Part shown: positions 20,717 to 29,749 of the stretch, one piece after another
Numbering within the stretch: position 1 is the stretch's first letter
Layout of the letters: every line of letters starts with the position of its first letter
Assembly (NCBI RefSeq): GCF_022695985.1
Contig: NZ_JAAPBF010000007.1
Location: 21,104 to 85,103 of the forward strand
Reading direction: 5' to 3'
Source of the DNA: Streptomyces sp. NP-1717
Lineage (GTDB): Bacteria; Actinomycetota; Actinomycetes; Streptomycetales; Streptomycetaceae
DNA: 64,000 bases
The notes under the pieces: model-generated
Told to the model about the DNA's origin: nothing
Database searches by the model: none
What the model saw: the letters and a program-made list of their open reading frames with translations, nothing else
Program-made: the position numbers and the translations under genes

Positions 20717-21769
20717 CTACCTCCCCGCGCCGCGCTCCACGACCGTGGCGAGCACGGACGGCAGCGGGTACCAGTCCGCCGACACGATGCTCGCGTGCCG
20801 CCCCGCCAGCAGCGTGACGCGGTCGCGCGCCTGCGCCTCGGTCGGATTCGTGCCGTCGATGGCGGGCGCCACCGCGTGCGCGTCCGTCATGACCACCAGG
20901 TAGTGCCGCTGGTCGTACCAGGCGGTGTCGAAGCCCTCCGCGGCGTAGAGGGACGCGGCGCCGTCGAAGACGACGAACCACGGCCGCAGCGAGGCGTCGG
21001 CGTACCGGGTCCGGGGGTCCCCGGCGGCGGCGCCGAGCACGGCGGGGAAGGCCGCCGCGTCGCCGAGCCGGCCGGCGGCGGCGAGGTCCCGCAGATGGGT
21101 GGCGTACTCGCGGTCGGTCCACAGCGTGTCGAGCGGGTTCTGCTGCTCGACGGTGCCGGGAATCAGCTCGAAGACGAACTTGCCCGCGAGCGCGGAGCGC
21201 GCCGGCCAGCCGCGTTCACGCACGGCGCTGTCGAGGTCCGCGCTGCCGCCCACGAGATCGGCGGGGCGGTAGACCGCGTCGCCGAGCGTGGAGGTCAGGA
21301 GCGCGTCGAGCGCGGCGGGGCCGCGTCCGCCCTTGCCCTGGAAGCCGTCCTTCAGCTCGACCTTGACGAGGATCGGCCGGTGGCCGGGGTTGGCGTCGTG
21401 CCAGACCTTCATGTCCTTGAGGCAGCCGGGCAGGCCCTGGTCGCGGGCCTTGGTGCGCAGTTCACCCACGTTGGCGGCGTTCACACAGTTGCTGTTGCTG
21501 CCGAGCGGGTTGCTGTGCGAGACCCGCCACGACGCGCCGAACACATTGGTCCACACGTCGAGTTCGAGCATTCCGGCACCGGAGTCCAGCGCGTCGGCGA
21601 GATACGGGAAGGTCGTCTTCTCGTACGCGTTGTGGACCCCGACCCCGGTGGAAGAGGAGTACGGCAGCTGTTCGTCGGCGACGGCACCGCTCGCCTGGCC
21701 GAGCGCGCCCACCAGGGCCAGCGCCCCGGCCGCGCCCGCGGCCACTGTCGTACGCAAGAGTCTTCCCAT
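20717..21769 (-). CDS. Secreted Ca2+-dependent phosphatidylinositol-specific phospholipase C-like protein
   Basis: 350 aa. The first 31 residues are a cleavable signal peptide ending AVADE. The remainder matches the calcium-type bacterial PI-PLC family: GVGVHNAYEKTTFPYLADAL (first catalytic His), GMLELDVWTN (metal-binding Glu/Asp), WRVSHSNPLG (second catalytic His) and ILVKVELKDGF. It should cleave phosphatidylinositol or a related phosphodiester outside the cell. It stands alone, convergent with ligB and about 190 bp from the RCK gene. The substrate of this branch is not certain. Confidence 0.85.
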   Translation of the reverse strand: MGRLLRTTVAAGAAGALALVGALGQASGAVADEQLPYSSSTGVGVHNAYEKTTFPYLADALDSGAGMLELDVWTNVFGASWRVSHSNPLGSNSNCVNAANVGELRTKARDQGLPGCLKDMKVWHDANPGHRPILVKVELKDGFQGKGGRGPAALDALLTSTLGDAVYRPADLVGGSADLDSAVRERGWPARSALAGKFVFELIPGTVEQQNPLDTLWTDREYATHLRDLAAAGRLGDAAAFPAVLGAAAGDPRTRYADASLRPWFVVFDGAASLYAAEGFDTAWYDQRHYLVVMTDAHAVAPAIDGTNPTEAQARDRVTLLAGRHASIVSADWYPLPSVLATVVERGAGR

Positions 21770-21957
21770 GTTCCCGGCCTTCCCGTCATACGAGTGAAGT
21801 GACGCCGAACAGTAGGGCAGTTGGGTGACGGGCGGGGGGACTGAGGCTTACGTGACCCGGCACCGTCCGCAGTACGGCGGGAACAGACGCACCCGGTGGC
21901 CGGTATCCGCGGCGTCCCGCCGGTCGGACCGGGTCGTCGTGGATCGACGGTCCGGCC

Positions 21958-23949
21958 CTACGGTGCCGGGGGCCGGGGTGAGTTGATTGCCTGACGGCCC
22001 ATCAGTTCGGCCAGTCCGCGCCGGGTGGCGGCCAGTACGACACGGTCCTGGGCGCGCAGTACATAGCCGGGGTCCAGATCCCAGACCAGGCCGTCGGGCC
22101 GGTCCTCGTCGTGGGCGCGCCGGGTGTCCGCGAGATCGGGCAGCCGGTCCCCCGGCGGCGCCGAGTCCAGCGCGATGACCCGCCACGCGCCCGGCCTGAA
22201 CACCTCCGCGACGGTGCGCCCCTGGAGCCTCGGGTGGCCGGCCACATCGATGGCCGCGACCAGCAGCACCTTGCGCTCGACCGGGATCGCACCGAGGATC
22301 TGACGCCCCATCATGGCGATGGCGAAGGCGGGGGCCGCGAGCGTGGAGACGCTGCGGCTGCGGGTCAGTGCCCGGGGGTGGGCGGCGCGCAGCGTCCGGT
22401 AGACGGCGGTGGCGAACTCGTCGTCGTACAGCCGCAGGGCGACCCGCAGGTCCGGTTTGACGGACCGCGCGTACAGGGCGGCTTCGAGGTTGGTGACATC
22501 GATGCTGGTGAGCGCGAGCAGGGCATGGGCCCGGTGCACCTTGGCCGCCTCCAGGACCCCTTCCTGCGTCACGTCGCCGACCACCGTGGGCACGCGCAGG
22601 CTCCGCGCCAGGGCGATGCCCCGGGCCTCGGGGTCCTCCTCGACACACACCACCGGGATGTCCAGTTCACGCAGCCGCACCAGCACCCTGCTCCCGATCT
22701 TGCCGAGGCCGAGCAGCACGATATGACCGGAGAGTCCGCGGGGCGGCCTGCGCAGCGCCGACGCGCTGCGGAACGTGCCGAGCGCTTCGAGTACGGCGGC
22801 GAGCAGGACAGGCAGCAGCAGCAACCCGGCCACACCGGACAGGAGTTGGATCACCTGACGGTCCAGGTCCTCGCCGGTGGCGGGGTCCCCGATGGCGAAC
22901 AGGTCGAGCAGGACGATGTACGTCGCGTGCAGGGGGTGGTCGTCGGTGGTGATCGCGGACGCGACGGCCAGGGCCAGTACGGCGACGGCGATGCCCGCGA
23001 ACGACCAGCGCAGCCGCCGGGAGAAGAGCGAGCCCAGCGGGGCGCCGCGCCCCGTGGTCCGGCGGCGTGACAGCGGCTCGCCCTCGTGGGAGACGGCCTC
23101 CAGGACCACGGTGCCCCGGCCGGTGGCCGCGGCGGTGGTGTCGTCGTCGGGCAGCAGCCGGGGGCCGTCGTTGCCGCTGCTGTCCGAACCCTCCGCGCCC
23201 GCGGGGTCGTTGGTCGTGGACGAGAGCAGGGCGAGGGTGCACAGACCGGGGTCGGCGACCTCGCCGGGGCCGGGCGGATCGCGCTCGACGGCCCGCAGCA
23301 TCAGCCCGTCGGCCCGGACGATCTTGCTGGTACCGGCCACGGCGGTGGCCGCCAGCGCGGGCGCGGCGGTGTCGGCGTCGGAGAGCACGGTGGTGGACGC
23401 GTCGAGCGCGGCGATGTCCAGACCGGGGACGGCGACGGCCGCCGCCTGATCGAGCAGTTCTTCGAGATGCTGGCCGAGTTTGCGGTTGTAGAGCCGGATG
23501 ACGAGGCGCAGTTGGGGATTGAGGCGCCGGGCGGCGAGGGCTGTCCTGATGTTGACCTCGTCGTCGTCGTGGACGAGCGCGAGAGCCGCCGCCTCGGCCA
23601 CTCCCGCCTCGACGAGGACATCGGTGTCGAGCTCCCCGGCCTCGATGAGCCGCGGGAGTTCGAAGTCGCCGGGCCGTCCGTCGGGGCCCCCGGTGGCGGG
23701 GCCGTACGTCCGGGCCATCACCGCCGACATGCGGCCGATGAGGCCGGAGGCCCTGCCGCGGCCGGTGAGCGGCGCGGGATCCCGGCGTTCGGCCCGTACG
23801 GGCGGCACGACGAGGGTCACCTGCTCGCCGTAGACGCCGCGCAGTTCACCGGCCAGCCGGTGGCCGAGCGCGTCGTCGCCGCACACGATCATGTGACCGG
23901 GCTGCGAGCCGTGTTGTACCTGAGGCGGAAGTTGCGGCGGTGACGTCAC
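21958..23949 (-). CDS. Membrane NAD-binding protein with two RCK (TrkA-N) domains
   Basis: 663 aa. An N-terminal Rossmann RCK domain starts at GHMIVCGDDALGHRLAGEL. Two membrane segments lie in the middle (WSFAGIAVAVLALAVA and LLSGVAGLLLLPVLLAAVL). A second RCK domain follows (GHIVLLGLGKIGSRVLVRL, EDPEARG, VVGDVTQEGVLEAAKV). The C-terminal part has a TrkA-C-like segment. This resembles bacterial relatives of RCK-gated ion channels, but no clear TVGYG-type selectivity filter is seen between the membrane helices. Ion transport under NAD control is plausible; ion and direction are unknown. Confidence 0.85.
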   Translation of the reverse strand: MTSPPQLPPQVQHGSQPGHMIVCGDDALGHRLAGELRGVYGEQVTLVVPPVRAERRDPAPLTGRGRASGLIGRMSAVMARTYGPATGGPDGRPGDFELPRLIEAGELDTDVLVEAGVAEAAALALVHDDDEVNIRTALAARRLNPQLRLVIRLYNRKLGQHLEELLDQAAAVAVPGLDIAALDASTTVLSDADTAAPALAATAVAGTSKIVRADGLMLRAVERDPPGPGEVADPGLCTLALLSSTTNDPAGAEGSDSSGNDGPRLLPDDDTTAAATGRGTVVLEAVSHEGEPLSRRRTTGRGAPLGSLFSRRLRWSFAGIAVAVLALAVASAITTDDHPLHATYIVLLDLFAIGDPATGEDLDRQVIQLLSGVAGLLLLPVLLAAVLEALGTFRSASALRRPPRGLSGHIVLLGLGKIGSRVLVRLRELDIPVVCVEEDPEARGIALARSLRVPTVVGDVTQEGVLEAAKVHRAHALLALTSIDVTNLEAALYARSVKPDLRVALRLYDDEFATAVYRTLRAAHPRALTRSRSVSTLAAPAFAIAMMGRQILGAIPVERKVLLVAAIDVAGHPRLQGRTVAEVFRPGAWRVIALDSAPPGDRLPDLADTRRAHDEDRPDGLVWDLDPGYVLRAQDRVVLAATRRGLAELMGRQAINSPRPPAP

Positions 23950-24042
23950 AGGCCCAGTGTGCCGAACTACCGGGCGGAGCAGGCACGTTCCGGCCGGTCG
24001 GACCCGGTGCCCCGCGTGATCTTCACCGGATCCGACAGCCGG

Positions 24043-25257
24043 TCAGCGGCGGACCGCCCGCAGGACCACGAACTTCGGATCGCTCGCCATGACGTCGCAG
24101 TTGCCGAACAGCCGCCGCAGCTTGGCGTGGTAGCCGAGATGTCTGTTGCCGACCACCCACAGCTCGCCGCCGGGCCGCAGCGCCTCGCGGGATCCGGTGA
24201 ACATCCGGAAGGCCGTGGCGTCGGTGGTCGCCTGATGGCTGTGGAACGGCGGATTGTTCAGTACGAGGTCGGCGGACCCGGCCGCCACGGTGGCCAGGCC
24301 GTCGCCGACGACGAACTCCGCCCGACCGCCGGTGCCGGCGTTCTTGGCGTACGTCGCCTCGGCGGACGCCACGGCCGAGAAGGACTCGTCGACGAACGTC
24401 AGCCGGGCCTCGGGATTGGTCACGGCGACGGCCGTGCCGACGACACCGTTCCCGCAGCCGAGGTCGACGACGTGCTGCGGACCGCGCCGCTCGGGCAGAT
24501 TGCGCAGGAAGAACCTCGTACCGATGTCGAGGCGCTCCGCGCAGAAGATCCCGGCGTGGTTGACGACGGTCAGGCCGGAGCCGGCGCCGGAGCCTTCGGG
24601 CACGGTGTACGAGATCGGCCAGGCACCGGCCGTCGCGCGGGAGCGGGCGTGTTCGGCGGCCGGCGCGCAGAAGATCAGACGCGCCTTCTTCACCGCGAGC
24701 GAGGTCCGGGTCGGGCCGAGGATCTGCTCGAAGAGCCGCAGCGTGGAGGTGTGGATCTCGGTGACCTTGCCGGTACCGACCACGACGGTCCCCCGGTGCA
24801 CGGCCGGCGCCAGCCGGTGCAGCTGGTCCTCCAGGAGGGAGAGACTCTTGGGCACCCGGATCAGCAGGACGTCGATCCGCTCGGGCGGGGTGTCCCGCAC
24901 CGACAGCAGCCGGACCGCGTCGGTGTCGATGCCGTTGCGCAGCAGGGCGGCGTGGGTCGCCCGCTGCGTGAGGTGCGAGTCGGTGATCTGTACGGGGTGG
25001 TGCGCGGCGAGCGCGGTGGCGAGGGCGCCCCACCGGTCGCCGACGACGACCACGTTGCCGGACAGGTCCACACCGGCGCCCCCGGTGACGGCGGTCCCGG
25101 CTCCGGCCTGTTCCGCGGCCCCTGTCCCGGCCGCGGCTTCGGCGAGGTGGCGCAGCAGATACTCGTCGGCCGCGTCCCAGGCCCGCAGGGTGTCGCGCGG
25201 CTGCTCGGGGAAGCGGGCAAGGTCGAGATCGCCCCAGGGCGTCGTCAAACGGTTCAT
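24043..25257 (-). CDS. RlmG-like class I methyltransferase
   Basis: 404 aa with the two-domain layout of RlmG/RsmC-type rRNA guanine-N2 methyltransferases: a degenerate N-terminal methyltransferase-like half (VVVVGDRWGALATAL) and an active C-terminal half with the SAM site VVDLGCGNGVVGTAVAV and the catalytic NPPF in VLNNPPFHSHQ. The length equals E. coli RlmG. Methylation of 23S rRNA G1835 is the family role; whether this is RlmG or a paralog cannot be decided without alignment. Single-gene unit, start ATG 25257. Confidence 0.88.
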   Translation of the reverse strand: MNRLTTPWGDLDLARFPEQPRDTLRAWDAADEYLLRHLAEAAAGTGAAEQAGAGTAVTGGAGVDLSGNVVVVGDRWGALATALAAHHPVQITDSHLTQRATHAALLRNGIDTDAVRLLSVRDTPPERIDVLLIRVPKSLSLLEDQLHRLAPAVHRGTVVVGTGKVTEIHTSTLRLFEQILGPTRTSLAVKKARLIFCAPAAEHARSRATAGAWPISYTVPEGSGAGSGLTVVNHAGIFCAERLDIGTRFFLRNLPERRGPQHVVDLGCGNGVVGTAVAVTNPEARLTFVDESFSAVASAEATYAKNAGTGGRAEFVVGDGLATVAAGSADLVLNNPPFHSHQATTDATAFRMFTGSREALRPGGELWVVGNRHLGYHAKLRRLFGNCDVMASDPKFVVLRAVRR

Positions 25258-25322
25258 CGTCCACTCAGGCTAACCGAGCGGCCGGACCGCCCCGTCCGGG
25301 ACGTAACCCGCTGAGCTGGCGT

Positions 25323-25613
25323 TCAGCCGTTCCCGCCGTCCGTACGCTCCCGGCGCCCGGCGCCGTCCCGCTGGTCCCGCGCGTGTTCTCTGGCCATCTC
25401 GCGGGCCCGCTGGAGCGCGATCCTGGCCTGCCGCACGGTCAGTACGGCGGCGAACTCGGACCGCGCGATGTCGAGGACGACGTCGGCGTCGGCGGGCGGT
25501 TCCGGGTGGTTGCGCAGGGCGATGTCCGCGGCGGCCAGCGCGAGGATGTCGTCGTCGGGCGACGCGCCCGGCTGCGACATGGTCCGCATGACCTGGTGCC
25601 AGAGTCCGCTCAC
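25323..25613 (-). CDS. Conserved small hypothetical protein
   Basis: 96 aa starting at GTG 25613, only 4 bp after the TetR stop, so the two are coupled. It is predicted helical (DDDILALAAADIALR, DVVLDIARSEFAAVLTVRQARIALQRAREMA shown in two parts) with a charged, disordered tail. No domain recognised and no export signal. Its position suggests a role tied to the TetR regulator. Confidence 0.7.
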   Translation of the reverse strand: MSGLWHQVMRTMSQPGASPDDDILALAAADIALRNHPEPPADADVVLDIARSEFAAVLTVRQARIALQRAREMAREHARDQRDGAGRRERTDGGNG

Positions 25614-25617
25614 GCAC

Positions 25618-26346
25618 TCACGCTCCCTCGTCCGCGCGGCCGGCGCCGGGTCCCGGTGCCGTGGGGTGGCCGATCGTGCCGAGCACGTCCCGGATCATCT
25701 CGTCCGCCACCAGTTCCCGGGGCACCGCTCCCCCGCTGCGCGCCCAGTGCGCCATCAGCTCGTTGATGGCGCCGATGAGGGCGACCATCGCGAGGGTGTA
25801 GTCGCGCGGCACCGCCTCGCCCCGTGCGACGGCGCGGTCCGCCTCACCGACCAGGAAGTCCGACCACAGGCTGCGCCAGAGCACCCGGTGGTCCTCCACG
25901 GCGCGGTTCACACCGATCACCTCGACGAAGGCGACCCGCGCGGACGCGAGGTCGGCGGTCACCGCGCCGACGTACGCGCGGATCAGCGCGGTGATCCTGG
26001 TCCGGGTGTCGGCCGTGTCGATCGCGGGATCGCCGAGGACCGCGAGTGTCGCCTCCATGCCGGCCCGCGCGACCTGGTTGTGCAGGGCGATCAGCAGGGC
26101 TTCGCGCCCCTCGAACTCCTGGTAGAACGCGCGGATCGACACACGCGCCGTGGTGCAGATCCGTTCGATCGACGTGCCCACGTAGCCGCGTGTCGTGAAG
26201 AGGTCGGTGGCGGTCGTCATCAGCCGCTCGCGGCGCCGCGCCCTGCGCATGTGTCCCGTGCCGAATTCCGCCCCGGGGTCCGCACCGTCCCTGTCGACAC
26301 CGTCCGCACCGTCCCCGCGACCCGCGGGTTCATCTGCCGGCTCCAT
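25618..26346 (-). CDS. TetR-family transcriptional regulator
   Basis: 242 aa from ATG 26346, preceded by GGGGAGAGCG; the longer frame to 26403 has no ribosome site. The helix-turn-helix (about residues 45-90) contains LMTTATDLFTTRGYVGTSIERI and ISIRAFYQEF-like RVSIRAFYQEFEGRE. The C-terminal half is a helical ligand domain without recognisable subfamily features. The N-terminal 40 residues are Gly/Asp-rich and disordered. The target may be itself and the coupled small gene, since both flanking genes are otherwise unrelated. Confidence 0.92.
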   Translation of the reverse strand: MEPADEPAGRGDGADGVDRDGADPGAEFGTGHMRRARRRERLMTTATDLFTTRGYVGTSIERICTTARVSIRAFYQEFEGREALLIALHNQVARAGMEATLAVLGDPAIDTADTRTRITALIRAYVGAVTADLASARVAFVEVIGVNRAVEDHRVLWRSLWSDFLVGEADRAVARGEAVPRDYTLAMVALIGAINELMAHWARSGGAVPRELVADEMIRDVLGTIGHPTAPGPGAGRADEGA

Positions 26347-26650
26347 CGCTCTCCCCGAATCCCGCCGTGCCCGGCTCACGCCATGCGCCCATGGCGGAGT
26401 CACCGGTAAGAGTGCTTACCGAGCATGGCACGCGCGGTGCGGTCACCGGCCGGGTTTCGGTGAATTGCCGGGGCCCGTACGGCGCGTGCCCCCGTGCCCG
26501 TCCACTCACCCGAGCGGCGGCGCAGACGGTCTCCCGGCGTGCGCCGGCACATCATCACTTCTAGCGTCGGGACAACTGTGCGGTGCGTCCGGCTGTCCCC
26601 GGCCGTGCCGCCTCCGACGGTCACGCGACGATCAGGAGTTGGGAGATCCG

Positions 26651-27286
26651 ATGCGCAGGATAGGTGCGGCCTCGGCGGCGATCGTGGGCGCCGCGGCTCT
26701 CGTTCTCGGGGCGGCGTGGCCCGCGGTCGCGGGCGACGGGGCCGAATTCGAGTACAGCGTCTCCCCCGAGGCGATCGAACCCGGCGGCCAGGTGGAGATC
26801 CGGACCAAGGGCTGCCGGGTCCCGACCGTGACCGTCTCGTCGGGGGTGTTCGAAACCGTCACCCTGAACGAGGGCGAGGCGAAGCCGGCCAGGATCTTCG
26901 ACGATGTGAAGCCGGAAGCGGAGTACGAGATCACCTTCGACTGCGACGGCGCGGTCCGCTCGCTGCCCCTGATGATCAAAGCCGGTAAGCCCGGTAAGCC
27001 CAGCAAACCGGGCAAGCCCGAGAAGCCGGCCGAGTCGGGCAAGCCGCCGGGGCCGTGGGAGCCGCCCCGGCCGGAACACCCGGAGCGGCCGGAACACCCC
27101 GAGCAGAAGCCTCATGAGCCTCAGCCGCACGAGACCACCGCGCACAAGGGTGTGAAGGCCGGCGTCGGCGGCAGCACCGGCGGTGAACCGAACACGGCCG
27201 GACTGGCGGTCGGATCCGCGGTCATCGCGGTCGCGGTGGGCGGCGCGGTCCAGCTCGTCCGCCGCCGGCCGGTGAACGGCTCCTGA
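26651..27286 (+). CDS. Secreted wall-associated protein, presumed class F sortase substrate
   Basis: 211 aa. Signal peptide 1-28 (cleavage near WPAVAGD), then an Ig-like beta-rich domain of about 85 aa (FEYSVSPEAIEPGGQVEIR), then a Lys/Pro repeat region (KPGKP units, later ERPEHPE units) that could span the wall. The end has EPNTAG, a hydrophobic helix and VRRRPVNGS, the layout of a sorting signal, although the canonical LPxTG is missing. A sortase gene follows 80 bp downstream. Start ATG 26651 lies close to GGGAGATCCG. Biological role unknown. Confidence 0.85.
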   Translation: MRRIGAASAAIVGAAALVLGAAWPAVAGDGAEFEYSVSPEAIEPGGQVEIRTKGCRVPTVTVSSGVFETVTLNEGEAKPARIFDDVKPEAEYEITFDCDGAVRSLPLMIKAGKPGKPSKPGKPEKPAESGKPPGPWEPPRPEHPERPEHPEQKPHEPQPHETTAHKGVKAGVGGSTGGEPNTAGLAVGSAVIAVAVGGAVQLVRRRPVNGS

Positions 27287-27297
27287 CCACGTCCCCG

Positions 27298-27341
27298 CCC
27301 GTGGATCCGGCCGCGCCTCGCCGCGCGGCCGGATCCACGGG
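27298..27341. terminator. Strong hairpin between substrate and sortase genes
   Basis: A perfect 19-bp inverted repeat (27298-27316 with 27323-27341, 6-nt loop) lies between the two co-oriented genes. It can act as a terminator or attenuator that lowers sortase relative to substrate expression. Confidence 0.7.
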
Positions 27342-27365
27342 CCCACCCCCGGCGCCGGACGGTGC

Positions 27366-28070
27366 GTGATGACGGAAACGGAAAGACTCCGGGCCTCCCG
27401 GTGGTCCACGGTCGTACTGCTCCTGCTCGTCGGCATCTTCGTGGTGCGGATCAGCGGCGAGGGGCAGCTCGTCCTCCCGCCGCAGCCCGCCGGAGCGGCG
27501 TCCGCCGTGCCGGACGACGGGAGGGACACGGCGAAGGGCACGGCGAAGGACGCGGACGCGGTGCCCAGCCCCGCCGGAGCCGCCGCGAGGGCCGCGCCTG
27601 CGCTGCCGGGCTCCACCGCGACCCGGATCCGCATCCCTTCGGTACGGGTGGACGCGCCGCTGACCCGGGTGTCGCTGGACGCCGACGGCTGGATCGACGC
27701 ACCACCCGCCGGACGGCCCGAACTGGCGGGTCACTTCCAGGGGTCGGTCACACCCGGCGAGCAGGGCACCTCGGTGATCGTGGGCCATGTCGACACCGCC
27801 GAAGGCCCCGCCGTCTTCTACGACATCGGCCGTCTCGCCGAGGACAGCCGCGTCGAGGTGACGCGCGCCGACGGCACCACGGCCGTGTTCACCGTCTACG
27901 GCGTCAAGTCCTTCACCAAGCGGGGTTTTCCGGCCAGGAGCGTCTACCGCGCGACGGGGGCGCCCGAACTGCGTCTGATCACCTGCGGCGGGGCGTTCAC
28001 CCGGAAGACCGGGTACCAGGGCAACGTCGTCGCCTTCGCCCGCCTCACCGAGACCCGCAAGGCGGCCTGA
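27366..28070 (+). CDS. Class F sortase
   Basis: 234 aa (start GTG 27366; ATG 27369 also possible). One N-terminal membrane helix (about 13-28) then an Ala-rich stalk and the sortase barrel: IRIPSVRVDAPL, catalytic His in VIVGHVDT, catalytic Cys in LRLITCGGAF and an Arg near the end (ARLTETR). Class F enzymes are the actinobacterial short sortases that join sorting-signal proteins to the wall. The gene follows a secreted protein with a sorting-like tail, its probable substrate. Confidence 0.9.
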   Translation: MMTETERLRASRWSTVVLLLLVGIFVVRISGEGQLVLPPQPAGAASAVPDDGRDTAKGTAKDADAVPSPAGAAARAAPALPGSTATRIRIPSVRVDAPLTRVSLDADGWIDAPPAGRPELAGHFQGSVTPGEQGTSVIVGHVDTAEGPAVFYDIGRLAEDSRVEVTRADGTTAVFTVYGVKSFTKRGFPARSVYRATGAPELRLITCGGAFTRKTGYQGNVVAFARLTETRKAA

Positions 28071-28079
28071 CCGGCGACG

Positions 28080-28103
28080 GCGCCGCAAACCCGGTTGCGG
28101 CGC
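28080..28103. terminator. Hairpin after sortase gene
   Basis: GCGCCGCAA and TTGCGGCGC pair perfectly (9 bp, 6-nt loop) 10 bp after the sortase stop; a probable terminator without a clear T-run. Confidence 0.5.
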
Positions 28104-28129
28104 GGGCGGCGCCCCGCTGAAGTGGGCGG

Positions 28130-29011
28130 ATGGACACCGAAGCGGTACGCGCGCTCTTCGACCGCCAGATGCGCAGGCAGGCCCCGGCCGACGGTCCGGG
28201 GGCCGTGGTCGAACGGGTGGGCGCCGTGGTGCGCCAGACGGCCACCGGGCCCGGCGCGGAGTCGGACGGCGGCTGGAACGGTGTCCTGTGGTCGGACCTG
28301 GACGCGGACTCCGCGGACGCGGCGATCAGCGAGCAGATACGTCATTTCACCTCCCTCGGCCTCGAGTTCGAGTGGAAGGTCTACTCCCACGACGCACCCC
28401 ACGACCTCCCGCGACGGCTGGCCGCGGCCGGGTTCGCACCCGAGCCCGCGGAGACCCTGATGATCGCCGAGACCGCCGCACTGCCGCGTGACGTCGCGCT
28501 GCCCGAGGGGGTGCGGCTGGTCGCGGTCACGGACGCGGCGGGTGTGGAGCTGATGGCCGAGGTCCACGAGCAGGCTTTCGGCACGGACCGCACCCGCCTG
28601 CGGGAGCGGCTGCTGGCCCAGCTCGCCGCCGCTCCGGGCAGCGTCGCGGCGGGTGTCGCCATGGCCGGTGACCTGCCGGTGAGCGCGGCGCGGATGGAGC
28701 TGCCGGCCGGCACGGAGTTCGCCGGCCTGTGGGGCGGTGGCACCGTCCCGGCCTGGCGCGGCCGGGGCCTCTACCGCGCGCTGGTCGCCTTCCGTACGCG
28801 TCTGGCCGCCGAACGGGGCTACCGCTACATACAGGTCGACGCGTCGAGCGACAGCCGCCCCATCCTGCGACGGCTCGGCTTCGAGGAGCTGAGCAGGACC
28901 ACCCCGTACGTCCACACCCCGCGGACGACGTCCCGAGACACAGACGCCGCGCCGGACGGCGGGCAGGGGCGCGGCGAGGCCCCGGGCGGCGGCGCCTGCC
29001 GCCGACGGTGA
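28130..29011 (+). CDS. GNAT-family N-acetyltransferase
   Basis: 293 aa. The C-terminal half holds the GNAT core: an acceptor strand (AARMELPAGTEFAGLWGGG), the acetyl-CoA loop PAWRGRGLYRALVAF (R/Q-x-x-G-x-G/A type) and LGFEEL near the end. The N-terminal half is an uncharacterised domain of about 120 aa found in larger actinobacterial members. Start ATG 28130. The acetylated substrate is unknown. The tail after residue 265 is Gly/Arg-rich and disordered. It converges with the NarL-type response regulator. Confidence 0.88.
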   Translation: MDTEAVRALFDRQMRRQAPADGPGAVVERVGAVVRQTATGPGAESDGGWNGVLWSDLDADSADAAISEQIRHFTSLGLEFEWKVYSHDAPHDLPRRLAAAGFAPEPAETLMIAETAALPRDVALPEGVRLVAVTDAAGVELMAEVHEQAFGTDRTRLRERLLAQLAAAPGSVAAGVAMAGDLPVSAARMELPAGTEFAGLWGGGTVPAWRGRGLYRALVAFRTRLAAERGYRYIQVDASSDSRPILRRLGFEELSRTTPYVHTPRTTSRDTDAAPDGGQGRGEAPGGGACRRR

Positions 29012-29080
29012 CGCCTGCCACCGGCCGGGGCGACGAGCACGGGGATCGGTCGCGCGGTGGTCGGCGCACCGGCTCGCGGG

Positions 29081-29749
29081 TCAGCGCTCCCCCACCCGCA
29101 CCAGGCCCGTCTCGTACGCGAGGACGACGAGCTGCGCCCTGTCCCGTGCACCGAGTTTGATCATGGCCCGGCTGACATGGGTCTTCGCGGTCAGCGGGCT
29201 CATGGCCAGCTCCGTGCCGATCTCCGCGTTGGTGAACCCGGCGGCGACCAGCGCCATCACCTCGCGCTCCCGGCCGGTGAGGTGGTCCAGCCGCTCCGCG
29301 CCCAGCGCCTCGGGCACCCGGAGCCGGACGAACTCCTCGACGACGGAGCGGGTGACGGCGGGCGCCAGCAGGCTCTGTCCGGCCGCGACCGTACGGATCG
29401 CCGCCCGCAGTTCGTCCGGCTCCATGTCCTTCAGGAGAAAGCCCGCGGCGCCCCACCGCAGCGCCTCGAAGATGTACGTGTCGACCTGGTACGTCGTGAG
29501 CATCACGACCCGGACCTGGTCGAGCGCCCGGTCGGCGGCGATACGGCGGGTGGCCTCGATGCCGTCGATGCCCGGCATCCGGATGTCCATCAGGACGACG
29601 TCCGGCCGGGTGGTGCGCACCGCCTCCAACGCCCTGATCCCGTCGGCGGCCTCGGCGACCACCACCAGGTCGTCGGTCAGGTCGAGCAGGGCACGGAAGC
29701 CCGCGCGTACGACGCTCTGGTCGTCGGCCAGCACCACGCGCACCGTCAC
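29081..29749 (-). CDS. NarL/LuxR-family response regulator
   Basis: 222 aa. Receiver domain 1-120 with VVLADDQ, phospho-acceptor Asp in DVVLMDIRMPG and Lys in LLKDMEP. C-terminal LuxR helix-turn-helix: LTGREREVMALVAAGFTNAEIG, MSPLTAKTHVSRAMIKLGA (shown as separate blocks). It begins inside the end of the upstream sensor kinase gene with an ATGA-type overlap, so kinase and regulator form one unit. Targets unknown. Confidence 0.95.
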   Translation of the reverse strand: MTVRVVLADDQSVVRAGFRALLDLTDDLVVVAEAADGIRALEAVRTTRPDVVLMDIRMPGIDGIEATRRIAADRALDQVRVVMLTTYQVDTYIFEALRWGAAGFLLKDMEPDELRAAIRTVAAGQSLLAPAVTRSVVEEFVRLRVPEALGAERLDHLTGREREVMALVAAGFTNAEIGTELAMSPLTAKTHVSRAMIKLGARDRAQLVVLAYETGLVRVGER

